Shown here: positions 52,624-61,967 of the stretch, one piece after another | Layout: each line of letters opens with the position of its first letter | How positions within the stretch are numbered: position 1 is the stretch's first letter | Assembly (NCBI RefSeq): GCF_900142975.1 | Contig: NZ_LT670848.1 | Coordinates: 2,790,001-2,854,000 of the forward strand | Source: Salegentibacter salegens | GTDB lineage: Bacteria > Bacteroidota > Bacteroidia > Flavobacteriales > Flavobacteriaceae | DNA length: 64,000 nt | Reading direction: 5' to 3' | Made by a program: the position numbers and the translations under genes | The notes under the pieces: model-generated | The model's input: only the letters and a program-made list of their open reading frames with translations | Told to the model about the DNA's origin: nothing | The model's database searches: none

Positions 52624-53964
52624 TTATTGTTGAAAAGCTTGTTTGTTATTACTCGGTGACAATTCTTCGCCCAGTTCTTCGAGGGTTTTACCTTTAGTTT
52701 CGGGCATCATAAAAATCACGAAGAATAGTTGTAGGACCATCATAAAGGCAAAAAAGGCAAATACATAACCGGGACCAATTGTGGTAAAAAGTACCGGTAC
52801 TAAAGAAGGAACTATTGCTGCCAGTACCCAGTGCGTAGAGGATCCAAATGCCTGCCCAGACGCTCTTAAGTGGTTCGGGAATATTTCAGAAATAAAAACC
52901 CATATTACTGCACCTTGTCCTATGGCGTGCGCTGCAATAAACAGGAATAGGAAAATTGGAACCCAAAGTCCACCCCAATTAAGGAAAAATGCAGCAGCTA
53001 CTAGGGATAAGGAGATTATATAACCTATGGAACCAACAAACATTAGTTTTTTTCTTCCTACCTTATCTATTAGAAAAACACCAAGAAGGGTGAAAAGTAA
53101 ATTTACCACGCCTATTCCAATACTACTTAATAAGGCTGTATTAGCCTCTAAGCCTGCCGATTCAAAGATTCTCGGCGCGTAATAGAGAAAGGCATTAATA
53201 CCAGAAAGCTGGTTAAAAAATGCTACTAAAAATGCCAGAATTAATGGAAATCGATATTTTTTCATAAAGATATTCTCGCCGGTAATTTGGTTTTCAGACT
53301 GTTTTTTAATTTCAGTCATTCGTTTTTCCAGATCGGCTGCGGGATTAATATCCTGGAGTATTTTCGCCGCTTCTTCGTTCCTGGATTTAGAAATAAGCCA
53401 ACGTGGACTTCTTGGAATAAATATTACAAATAGTATGTAAATGAATGCCGGAATAGCTTCAACTCCAACCATCCAACGCCAAGGTTGTGCGCCGGTATCC
53501 CGAAGCAAATAATTAGATAGGTAAGCAATTAAAATTCCCAGTACAATATTAAATTGATAGAGCGAAACCAATCTACCTCTATCTTTAGGTGGAGCAATTT
53601 CTGAAACATAAGTAGGAGCAGCAATTGTAGAAGCACCCACCCCTAATCCACCCAGGAATCGGAAAATTGCAAATGTAATGGGATCATTAGCGAAGGCTGA
53701 ACCGAGAGCCGAAAGAAGATAGAGTACGCCTATTATTAATAGTGTATTTTTTCTACCAAATTTATTGGTGGGAATTCCTCCAAAAATAGCACCTACTACA
53801 GTTCCCCATAAAGCCATTGCCATCACAATAGATCCGTGAAAAGCATCAGATGTTCCCCATAATTCCTGTAGCTGTTTGTCAGCTCCAGAAATAACCACGG
53901 TGTCAAATCCGAAAAGAAAACCTGCTAAGGCAGCACAAATTGACCAGGCAAAAATTTTACTCAT
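52624..53964 (-). CDS. MFS sugar porter, probable fructose transporter
   Basis: A 446-aa inner-membrane permease of the sugar-porter family with 12 hydrophobic helices. Signature motifs are NKFGRKNTLL, GRLVSLYQFNIVLGILIAY, PRSPRWLISKSR, QLSGINAFLYYAPRIF, DKVGRKK and the C-terminal PETKGKTLEELGEEL. It is the first gene of the six-gene minus-strand operon and should import the fructose released by the GH32 enzyme, for phosphorylation by the fructokinase. Confidence 0.93.
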   Translation of the reverse strand: MSKIFAWSICAALAGFLFGFDTVVISGADKQLQELWGTSDAFHGSIVMAMALWGTVVGAIFGGIPTNKFGRKNTLLIIGVLYLLSALGSAFANDPITFAIFRFLGGLGVGASTIAAPTYVSEIAPPKDRGRLVSLYQFNIVLGILIAYLSNYLLRDTGAQPWRWMVGVEAIPAFIYILFVIFIPRSPRWLISKSRNEEAAKILQDINPAADLEKRMTEIKKQSENQITGENIFMKKYRFPLILAFLVAFFNQLSGINAFLYYAPRIFESAGLEANTALLSSIGIGVVNLLFTLLGVFLIDKVGRKKLMFVGSIGYIISLSLVAAAFFLNWGGLWVPIFLFLFIAAHAIGQGAVIWVFISEIFPNHLRASGQAFGSSTHWVLAAIVPSLVPVLFTTIGPGYVFAFFAFMMVLQLFFVIFMMPETKGKTLEELGEELSPSNNKQAFQQ

Positions 53965-54206
53965 ATCATAATTTCTAAGTGTGAAACTAAACTATGTTTA
54001 AAATTGCTGTCGGTATTTTAGGAATCCTTAAAATGATTATAAAATTGTTAATTAAAATGAAATATATTGTAAAGTACTTAGAATACAGGGTTTTAAAGAG
54101 ATAATCGAAAAACAACGAAACCGTTATAGTTCAAAATTTGATACAGGAAGTTTAATTTTGATACCTAAACATGAACCACACTCGAAATCGATGTAGGTTA
54201 TTTTGG

Positions 54207-54641
54207 TTAGCTTCGGAACTGTTTTGGAGTAGTACCAAACTTGTTCTTGAAAGAGGTGGAAAAATAGCCGGGAGAAGCGTAACCAACTTCATAGGCAATC
54301 TCGGAGATGTTTAAATTCGTTTCCTGAAGAAGGTTTTTAGCTTTACTTAATCTCTGTGCATTTATATAATCACTAATGCTAATTCCTATAATAGCTTTTA
54401 CTTTTCGATAAAGCTGCACCCGGGAAATCCCCATTTGTTGTGCAAGGTCTTCTACGTTAAAACTGGTATGCTTTAAATTCTTTTCAATTATCTGATTAAG
54501 ATTTTTTAGAAATGTTTGTTCTGAATCTTCAAAGTTATTGTCTTTTACCTGATCTATTTTATTAGTATAATAATAGCGGAGTTTCTCTCTGTTAAACAAT
54601 GCAGTACGTAAAGATTCCTTTAAGATATCGAAGCTAAAAGG
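54207..54641 (-). pseudogene. 3' fragment of hybrid two-component regulator (AraC domain)
   Basis: This is the DNA-binding end of the sensor gene at 56005-58313, cut off by the IS256 insertion. Reading from 54641 the frame gives PFSFDILKESLRTALFNRE, directly continuing the receiver. The AraC-type HTH follows (FNVEDLAQQMGISRVQLYRK, LNISEIAYEVGYASPGYFST). A TTG at 54597-54599 opens a 130-codon frame that could give a free AraC domain if transcribed, for example from a promoter in the IS. Confidence 0.9.
54634..54641. repeat. 8-bp target duplication, left copy
   Basis: CTAAAAGG at the left IS256 end is identical to the copy at 56005-56012. It is CCTTTTAG on the coding strand of the split sensor. 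Confidence 0.9.
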
Positions 54642-54703
54642 GAGGGTGTAATCTCAAGTCTGTCTAGACTTTGAAAATTAAATTAAAATTTTTAGACTAG
54701 ATT

Positions 54704-55942
54704 ATGACACAAGAAGAGATTAAGGAATTAAAGGAAAAAGCATTAAAACAATTTTTATCAGGAGAATCCCTAACCGGCAAAAACGGCGCTTTTGCTCCAA
54801 TGCTTAGGGAGTTTATGGAAGAGGCCCTGGAAGCAGAAATGTCTTCGCACCTTTCCGATGAAGAAAAAGGCTCAAAAGCAGGTAATAAGCGTAATGGCAA
54901 AGGCAAAAAGACCCTAAAGAGCAGCCAAGGGGACGTCACCATTAACACGCCCCAGGATCGTAACAGTACCTTTGAGCCGGAGATCGTAGCGAAACGCCAG
55001 CGTATCCTGGCCGATAATTTAGAAAAGCAGATTATAGGCATGTACGGGATGGGCAATAGCCTGCGGGATATCTCAGCTCATATAGAGGAAATGTATGATT
55101 CCAAGATATCCACACACGTTCTAAGTGATATTACGGACCGGGTGATTCCCAAGGTTAAGGAATGGCAGGATCGCCCCTTGGAGCCGGTATATTGCATCCT
55201 ATGGCTCGACGCGATGCACTTCAAGGTACGCGAAGAAGGCAAAGTAAAGCACAAGGCCTTGTATAATATTTTAGGAATAAATAAAGCTGGAAGAAAGGAA
55301 GTGCTGGGTATGTATATCTCGGAAAGTGAAGGGGCCAATTTTTGGCTTCAGGTGCTGACCCAATTAAACAACCGTGGCTTAAAAGATATTCTGATTGCCT
55401 GTACGGATAATCTTACGGGCTTTAGTGAAGCCATTCATTCTGTTTATCCCAAGACTGATATTCAGCTATGTATTGTCCACCAGATCCGCAATAGTATGAA
55501 GTATGTGGCCAGTAAGGATCAAAAAGATTTTATGAAAGACCTTAAACTGGTGTACAAGGCTGACACCAAAGACCAGGCTGAATCGGCTTTACTGGATCTG
55601 GAAGAAAAATGGGGCAAAAGATATCCCATAGTGATCCGTTCCTGGAATGATAACTGGGACCGATTGAGTGCTTATTTTGAATATACCGCACCCATTAGAA
55701 AACTCATATACACCACAAATGCCGTAGAGGCTTTTCACCGGCAGGTAAGAAAAGTAACCAAGACCAAAGGCGCTTTTACCAATGATATGGCACTATTGAA
55801 GCTGGTTTACCTAGCTACCAGAAGAATTGAAAAGAAATGGAACGCCCCACTGCAGAACTGGGGTTTGGTAGTTCAACAATTAGCTATTAAATTTGAAGGT
55901 CGGCTAGAGTTGGACTTAGCCACCAATGAAACGAAAAACTAA
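54704..55942 (+). CDS. IS256-family (mutator-like) transposase
   Basis: A 412-aa DDE transposase. The first Asp is in ILWLDAMHFKVREEG, the second in LIACTDNLTGFSEAIH, followed by QLCIVHQIRNSMKYV. The Glu is in TTNAVEAFHRQVRKVTKTKG. The gene is complete, with ATG at 54704, and lies opposite to the sensor it interrupts. It ends before a long perfect palindrome. Confidence 0.96.
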   Translation: MTQEEIKELKEKALKQFLSGESLTGKNGAFAPMLREFMEEALEAEMSSHLSDEEKGSKAGNKRNGKGKKTLKSSQGDVTINTPQDRNSTFEPEIVAKRQRILADNLEKQIIGMYGMGNSLRDISAHIEEMYDSKISTHVLSDITDRVIPKVKEWQDRPLEPVYCILWLDAMHFKVREEGKVKHKALYNILGINKAGRKEVLGMYISESEGANFWLQVLTQLNNRGLKDILIACTDNLTGFSEAIHSVYPKTDIQLCIVHQIRNSMKYVASKDQKDFMKDLKLVYKADTKDQAESALLDLEEKWGKRYPIVIRSWNDNWDRLSAYFEYTAPIRKLIYTTNAVEAFHRQVRKVTKTKGAFTNDMALLKLVYLATRRIEKKWNAPLQNWGLVVQQLAIKFEGRLELDLATNETKN

Positions 55943-55946
55943 AATT

Positions 55947-55978
55947 TTCTTCTCCCGGGGGTACCCCCGGGAGAAGAA
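55947..55978. terminator. 32-bp perfect palindrome inside the IS256 element
   Basis: The arms TTCTTCTCCCGGGGGT and ACCCCCGGGAGAAGAA pair without a mismatch or loop bases. The palindrome follows the transposase stop (55942) and probably ends transcription in both directions, which would also stop read-through from the truncated sensor. Confidence 0.75.
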
Positions 55979-56004
55979 GCAGACAGAGTTGAGCTAACAC
56001 TCCC

Positions 56005-56012
56005 CTAAAAGG
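56005..56012. repeat. 8-bp target duplication, right copy
   Basis: CTAAAAGG, identical to 54634-54641, at the right end of the IS256 element. Confidence 0.9.
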
Positions 56013-58313
56013 TTTAGATATGTAAGAGTCAGCTCCAGCTTTTAAAGCTTTTATACGAGATTCCTCATCGCTTAATGCAGTGAGGATTAATGTTGGAATG
56101 TGAGAAGTACGTAGATCACTTTTAAGTTCTTTACAAATCTCAAAACCACTTTTCTCAGGGAGGTTAATATCACAAATTATTATATCCGGAATTATTTCTA
56201 ATGCTTTTGAAATAGCATCCGTTCCATCTGAAAGTTTTACCTGGTAATCTCCCAGCAATCTTTTCTTCAAAAGATAAGATAGATCTTCATTATCCTCAAT
56301 AATCAAAATAGTTTCAGCATTTTCAATTAAAGACTGAGGAAGCTCTTCAGGAATAAATTTAGGCTGTAAAGCCATTTCTGATTTTTCGTTCTCAATTTCT
56401 GAAGTATCTTCTGAAAATAAATATTCTGAAAGATGATTTTTACCCTGCAGCAATTCAATTCTGAATTCCGCTCCTTGATGCGATGAAACTGAAATACTGC
56501 CTTTATGTAATTCTATAAACTGTCGGGTAATATAAAGTCCGAGTCCGGAGCTGGGTTTGGTATTATTACCGGCCTGTCTAAAAGGATCAAATATTTTTTG
56601 AAAATCTTCTTTTGGAATTCCTATTCCAGAATCTTTAAAGCGCACCTCAACTTTGTTATTGCCTGTCTTTTCGATCTTAATACTAATCTGTCCATTTTTT
56701 GGGGTGAATTTAAAAGCATTGGAAAGCATATTAAAAAACACCTTGTCCATCATATCCCTGTCAATATAAACTATGATCTCTTTATTATTGGCCGCCAGAT
56801 CAAGATCAATAGATTTTCTTATCGCTTCGGTTTCAAAATCTTGGTAAATATTTTTTATAAATTCATATAGATTGGTTTTTAAAGGCTTTAGCCTAAAGCT
56901 GCCGCTTTCGAGTTTTCTAAAATCTAAAAGCTCATTAATAAGCCGCAATAATCGACCTGAATTTTTGCTGATGAGGTTAGTTTCATAGGAAAAATCCTTA
57001 AGTTGTTTATGATGGTTTTGCGCTATGCTTTCTATAGCACTGGTAATTAGGGTTAGTGGAGTCTTAAATTCATGTGAAAGAGCGGTAAAGAAATTAATCT
57101 TCACCTCATTGGAAATTTTTAGTTGCTCTGCAAATTTTTCTATTTGATTACGTTGCGTAATTATTTTCTCATTATTAAGCTCTAATATACGTTTTCGTTT
57201 CTTTAATTTAAATACCAGATAAACTGCCCAAAAACCAAGCAACAAGAGTAAAAGAATTAAACCAACCATTATTTTCAAAAGGTTAGTTTGGGAGTTATAA
57301 GTGGTTATCTGTTCCCTAATTACCGATTGTTGTTGCTCAATATCATTTTGCTGCTGGTTCATTTTATTGAACTGGTTTTGCATGATATCTACATTCATCT
57401 CATCGATAACTACCGTATTCAGGATGTTGTTTTTATCAATTTGGTCCCCTTCCAATAATTGAACTGCTAGCTTAATGGCCTCAGCACCACCAGTAGGGTA
57501 AAGCACAGTGGCTGTGAGAATATCTTCCTTTACAAGTTGAATACCACCATTGGGACCAAAAAGCCCGTCTACTCCAATAATTTGGATACTATCTTCTAGG
57601 TTTTTACTTCGGGCTATTTCCCAGGCTCCCATTGCCATGCGATCGTTATGAGCAAAAATATAATCTGTACTGCCCACCGAATCCAAAATAGATTTTAAAT
57701 TATCTCCTACGGAAGTTTTTTCCCAATCTCCGGCAATTGTAGCTACAATTTTTGTATTTTCATGATAAGCCAATACTTCATGAAAACCCTGGCTTCGTTC
57801 AAATGCTGGGGAAGAAGTTTGTAAGCCAGTGATCTCTATCAGCTCCACCTCTTGGTTTGGTTTTGAATTGGAAACGATATAATTTGCGGCATTTTTACCA
57901 ATTTCAATATTATTTGCCCCAACATAAGCGGTATAATTACTTCCTTCAATTTTACGATCTATTACTATGGTAGGAATTCCAGCTTTCATTGCTTTTTCTA
58001 TAACCGGGGTAATAGGAACTGATTGAATGGGGGAAACAATTAGAACATCTACTTCTTTAGAAATAAAATCTTCTATTTGTTTAATCTGTTTAGCAACATC
58101 ATTTTGGGCATCTTTAATTTGAAGGTTGAAATCTGGATGCATTGAAGCCTCTACCTTCATGGCTCTGTTCATTTCTTCCCGCCAATTATCAGTAGTCATT
58201 GCCTGCGCAAAACCAATTTTATAAGTTTGTTCCTGTTTTTCTGAAGTATCACAAGAAGAAAGAATTAGCAATACAGCAATAAAAATTTTCCTTAACTGGT
58301 TTAAATCAAGCAT

Positions 58314-58734
58314 ATAATAAAAAATACTCTGTTCAAAATATAAGTGAAAGGTATTGATTTTAATGTTGAATATAATTGTTTATTTTTAAATATGTTTTAC
58401 GAGTCAATTGAGTTTAACCAGAGAAATAGAATGGAAAAACTCTATGAGGTTAATACTCCTGGGCAGGAGTTTAATGCTTTTAAGGAGCCATTGAGGCTTA
58501 TCTTTTCGGTAAGTAGGAGATCCGGGAGGAAAGGTTTTTTCAAAGTTACTAGGGCAGACTTCAGCCTAAAATAGAATAATATTTTTCTTATTATTCATAG
58601 GTTCAATGCTCATAATCAATTTATTCCAAAGCTAGAACTATGGCAATAGCATATAAGCTTAATGAATACTTAGAAATTAAATAAATAATCCATAAGTTTA
58701 TCCTTCATAAGTTCTTTACATACTTCATCAAACA
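58314..58734. other. Intergenic stretch before the metE riboswitch
   Basis: About 420 bases. It should hold the sensor promoter (minus strand) and the metE promoter (plus strand). The frame at 58344-58574 (76 codons) has no family resemblance and is not called. Confidence 0.35.
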
Positions 58735-58895
58735 GAAAAGGTTTTACTTAAGGTAGATTAATAGGGAATCGTGTGAAAATCACGAACTGTCGCGCAACTG
58801 TAAGTAACAATTTAAAGGTGCTGTCCTAACAATATCCACTGCATAATGCGGGAAGGATGACAGCAGCTGTTACAAGTCAGGAGACCTGCCTATTC
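58735..58895 (+). promoter_or_regulatory. Cobalamin riboswitch upstream of metE
   Basis: Conserved parts of the adenosylcobalamin riboswitch appear in order: GGGAATCGTGTGAAAATCAC near 58774, GAACTGTCGCGCAACTGTAA at 58784-58803, and the B12 box ACAAGTCAGGAGACCTGCC at 58872-58890. The spacing to the metE start is about 190 bases, leaving room for an expression platform. With ample B12 it should switch off this B12-independent synthase. Confidence 0.92.
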
Positions 58896-59082
58896 TGATT
58901 GGACAATGCTTTCGCGGTCTGAAGCTTAGGTCTTAGAGATGTACCATAAGAATAATTTTCATTTTACATGACAGTTATATCCTTTTCGGTATGTCTTTCT
59001 ATTCCTTTTTTCTTATCGCTCGGCATTACGAAGCATTTTTAAAGACTTTTAAAACTAATTGTTTAATTATTAAAAGTTAGAA

Positions 59083-61392
59083 ATGCAAACGCACATTCTT
59101 GGCTATCCGCGAATTGGTAGCAACAGAGAACTCAAAAAAGCCTGCGAGCAATATTGGTCGGGCAAAAACGAACTTCAAGATCTCCTTCAAGCTGGAAAGA
59201 AAAGCCGCTGGGAAAACTGGAACCTTCAAAAAGAGGAAGGAATTGACCTGGTTCCCTGCAATGATTTTTCTTATTATGATCAGGTACTGGATATGACCCT
59301 TAGCGTAGGAGCCATTCCTGAACGCTATAGGGAAATTGAAGGTAAAAGTGGTTTAACCAATCTGGATTTATACTTTGCGATGGCGAGAGGCTATCAAAAA
59401 GAGGGTTTAGATATTACTGCTATGGAAATGACCAAGTGGTTTGATACGAATTATCACTATATAGTTCCTGAATTTTCCAAAAACCAAAATTTCAAGCTTA
59501 ACTCCAATAAAATTCTTGGTGAATTTGTGGAAGCAAAAGGTGCTGGGGTTAATCCTAAACCGGTGGTTATTGGATTGGTTACTTATCTTTTATTAGGAAA
59601 AGAGAAAGAGGAGGGGTTCGATAAAATAGACCTGGTAGATAAACTATTACCCGTTTACCTGGATCTTTTATCCCATCTACAGAAGGAAGGAGCAGAATGG
59701 ATTCAATTTGATGAGCCTTTTTTAGCTTTAGATTTAAATGAGAAAACCAGGGAAGCTTTCACTTTTGTATATGGTGAGATTAGAAAAAAATTCCCTGATC
59801 TTAAGTTTATAATTGCGACGTATTTTGAAGGTCTTAAGGACAATCTTGGCTTGAGTCTTAAGCTTCCGGTAGATGTATTACATATTGATTTGGTGCGATG
59901 CCCATCACAATTAGACCAGGTTCTTGATGATATCCCCAACGGCCTAAATTTATCTCTTGGAATATTAGATGGCCGAAATATTTGGAAAAATGATTTTGAA
60001 AATTCACTAAGGCTTATTCAAAAAGCACAGGATAAATTAGGTTCGGATAGATTGCTTATTGCCCCTTCCTGCTCATTATTGCATGTCCCATACGATCTTG
60101 AGGTGGAGACGGAAATAAATCCAGAAATTAAAAACTGGATGGCGTTTGCCAGGCAAAAAGTGAAAGAATTAAAAACACTGCAAGCCTTAGCAACGGGAAG
60201 AACTGAAGAACATCTCCTAAATGAATTTAAAGAGAACCTGGAAGCTGTTAAGAGTAGGAAAACTTCTAGTCTAATTCATAACAAAAATGTTAAAGACGGT
60301 GTTGATCAGATTTCAATAAAAGATACCCAGCGGGATAATCCTTTTAGTTCAAGAAAAATTCAGCAGCAAAAAGTACTGGGTCTACCTCGGTTTTCTACCA
60401 CTACCATTGGTTCATTCCCGCAAACTAAAGAGGTGAGAAGTTGGAGGGCGCAATTTAAAAAGGGAAAATTATCACCAGAACAATATGATGGTTTATTAAA
60501 GAAAGAAACCGAAAAGGCCATTGAGTGGCAGGAAAAAATAGGTTTGGACGTTCTTGTTCACGGGGAATATGAACGAAACGATATGGTAGAGTATTTTGGA
60601 GAGCAGTTAGATGGTTTTCTGTTTACAAAAAGGGCGTGGGTGCAAAGTTATGGTAGCCGATGTGTTAAACCTCCTATAGTATATGGTGATGTTTCCAGGC
60701 CAAAAGCAATGACAGTTTATTGGTCTAAATATGCGCAATCGCTAACCAGTAAATGGGTAAAAGGAATGCTAACAGGGCCTGTAACTATTCTACAATGGTC
60801 CTTTGTAAGAGACGACCAGCCGCGATCCATAACCTGCAGACAAATAGCTTTAGCAATTCGAAAGGAAGTACTGGATTTGGAACAAGCCGGGATACAAATA
60901 ATTCAAATAGATGAACCGGCAATTAGAGAAGGGCTTCCCTTACGTAAATCAGACTGGAAGAATTATTTAAATTGGGCTATAGATTGTTTTAAAATAGCAT
61001 CTAGCGGGGTAAAAGATTCCACTCAAATACATACCCATATGTGTTATTCGGAATTTAATGATATCATGGAAAGCATAGCTTTTATGGATGCAGATGTGAT
61101 TACGATTGAATGCTCCCGTTCACAAATGGAATTGCTAGAAGCTTTCTCTAATTTTAACTACCCCAATGAAATTGGTCCGGGTGTTTATGATATACACTCT
61201 CCCAGAGTTCCTTCAACGGAAGAAATGCTTATATTACTTGAAAAAGCTCAGAAAGTAATTCCTGCCGACCAGCTTTGGGTGAATCCAGATTGCGGCTTAA
61301 AAACCAGGAAGTGGGAAGAAACTGAAGAGGCCCTGAAGGCGATGGTTGAAGCCGCAAAAATGGCAAGAACTTCTGTAGGGGAAATTAAATAA
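59083..61392 (+). CDS. metE: Cobalamin-independent methionine synthase
   Basis: A 769-aa cytoplasmic enzyme that transfers a methyl group from 5-methyltetrahydrofolate triglutamate to homocysteine. The N-terminal domain opens with LGYPRIGSNRELKKACEQYW. The C-terminal catalytic domain has STTTIGSFPQTKEVR, and the zinc ligands lie in IHTHMCYSEFND (His and Cys) and VNPDCGLKTRKWEE (Cys). Length is normal. The cobalamin riboswitch just upstream fits repression by B12, implying that the host also has, or can import for, MetH. Confidence 0.97.
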   Translation: MQTHILGYPRIGSNRELKKACEQYWSGKNELQDLLQAGKKSRWENWNLQKEEGIDLVPCNDFSYYDQVLDMTLSVGAIPERYREIEGKSGLTNLDLYFAMARGYQKEGLDITAMEMTKWFDTNYHYIVPEFSKNQNFKLNSNKILGEFVEAKGAGVNPKPVVIGLVTYLLLGKEKEEGFDKIDLVDKLLPVYLDLLSHLQKEGAEWIQFDEPFLALDLNEKTREAFTFVYGEIRKKFPDLKFIIATYFEGLKDNLGLSLKLPVDVLHIDLVRCPSQLDQVLDDIPNGLNLSLGILDGRNIWKNDFENSLRLIQKAQDKLGSDRLLIAPSCSLLHVPYDLEVETEINPEIKNWMAFARQKVKELKTLQALATGRTEEHLLNEFKENLEAVKSRKTSSLIHNKNVKDGVDQISIKDTQRDNPFSSRKIQQQKVLGLPRFSTTTIGSFPQTKEVRSWRAQFKKGKLSPEQYDGLLKKETEKAIEWQEKIGLDVLVHGEYERNDMVEYFGEQLDGFLFTKRAWVQSYGSRCVKPPIVYGDVSRPKAMTVYWSKYAQSLTSKWVKGMLTGPVTILQWSFVRDDQPRSITCRQIALAIRKEVLDLEQAGIQIIQIDEPAIREGLPLRKSDWKNYLNWAIDCFKIASSGVKDSTQIHTHMCYSEFNDIMESIAFMDADVITIECSRSQMELLEAFSNFNYPNEIGPGVYDIHSPRVPSTEEMLILLEKAQKVIPADQLWVNPDCGLKTRKWEETEEALKAMVEAAKMARTSVGEIK

Positions 61393-61416
61393 AAGAAACT
61401 TCATTCTTGATAAATA

Positions 61417-61668
61417 GTGATTAAGCACGAAGAGAAATACTGCCCAAGATGTAAAACAGAATTTGAATGTAAAGTTGGATCCATACAGCTTTGTCAATGC
61501 TCTGATATAAAGTTAGAAAATAAGGAGCTTGAGTACATAAGAGGTTTATATGAAAACTGCCTCTGCGCAAAATGTATGAAAGAACTGAAGACAGAGTTCC
61601 ACAATCAAAATTTCCAAAATAAACTGAAAGATATCTTGGGTGTATTTTATAGATCACCAAAAAAGTAA
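61417..61668 (+). CDS. Cysteine-rich CWC-family protein
   Basis: An 83-aa protein that begins with GTG (61417-61419), 24 bases after metE. Its Cys pairs are EKYCPRCKTEFEC, IQLCQCSDI and ENCLCAKCMKEL, as in the Cys-rich CWC family. The pattern suggests a metal-binding fold. It is probably co-transcribed with metE and so under B12 control. Function is unknown. Confidence 0.78.
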   Translation: MIKHEEKYCPRCKTEFECKVGSIQLCQCSDIKLENKELEYIRGLYENCLCAKCMKELKTEFHNQNFQNKLKDILGVFYRSPKK

Positions 61669-61967
61669 CAAGAATAGCCAAAGAAAACGGCTTTTAAAAT
61701 TCGCGTTTCTGGTTTTTGAAGCCGTTTGCTTTAATACTAATAGATACTTCAAAGGGACAACTATCTTACCGTTAACAAAAAAAGTATTTGGCCTGATCTC
61801 GTCATACTGTCTATAATTGGCTCTTAGCAAAATTGGGAGAAATTAGGATTTACCACTTGAAAAATTGAATAAGAAAATTCAATTTTTCAAACGAACTGGT
61901 TAAGGCTATAGATTTTTCAACTACGAGTTCTATCTATTTTAAGTAATAAAAATAAAATATTAGTTTT
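61669..61967. other. Intergenic stretch with no recognised gene
   Basis: About 300 AT-rich bases. GAAAACGGCTTTTAAAATTC and TTTTTGAAGCCGTTTGCTTT near 61682-61730 can pair through AAACGGCTT/AAGCCGTTT and may form the terminator of the metE-CWC unit. Nothing else stands out. Confidence 0.4.

Larger units (their letters stand above)
54642..56004 (+). mobile_element. IS256-family insertion sequence, 1363 bp
   Basis: The ends are imperfect inverted repeats of about 24 bp: GAGGGTGTAATCTCAAGTCT at the left, and, on the minus strand, GGGAGTGTTAGCTCAACTCT at the right. They flank one complete transposase gene. The element is bordered by 8-bp direct repeats CTAAAAGG and sits inside the fructan sensor gene. 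The sharp ends and intact transposase suggest a recent insertion. Confidence 0.93.
55887..58313 (-). pseudogene. Hybrid two-component sensor of the fructan locus, interrupted by IS256
   Basis: The frame encodes 808 residues, of which 769 are native and the last 39 come from the IS. Native order: signal (lipobox-like LILSSCDTS), periplasmic sugar-binding domain (about 30-320, KIGFAQAMTTDNWREEMNRA), membrane helix (about 350-370), and HisKA with phosphoacceptor His in FTALSHEFKTPLTLI. An HATPase (MLSNAFKFTPKNGQ, GLGLYITRQFIELHKG) and a receiver (ICDINLPEKSGFE) follow. The AraC output domain is separated. It resembles the fructose-sensing regulator BT1754 of Bacteroides. In this state it can bind signal and phosphorylate, but not DNA. 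Confidence 0.93.

Noticed and set aside
58344..58574. 76-codon plus-strand frame
   Set aside because: No start context, no recognisable family, lies in the promoter region between the sensor gene and the riboswitch.
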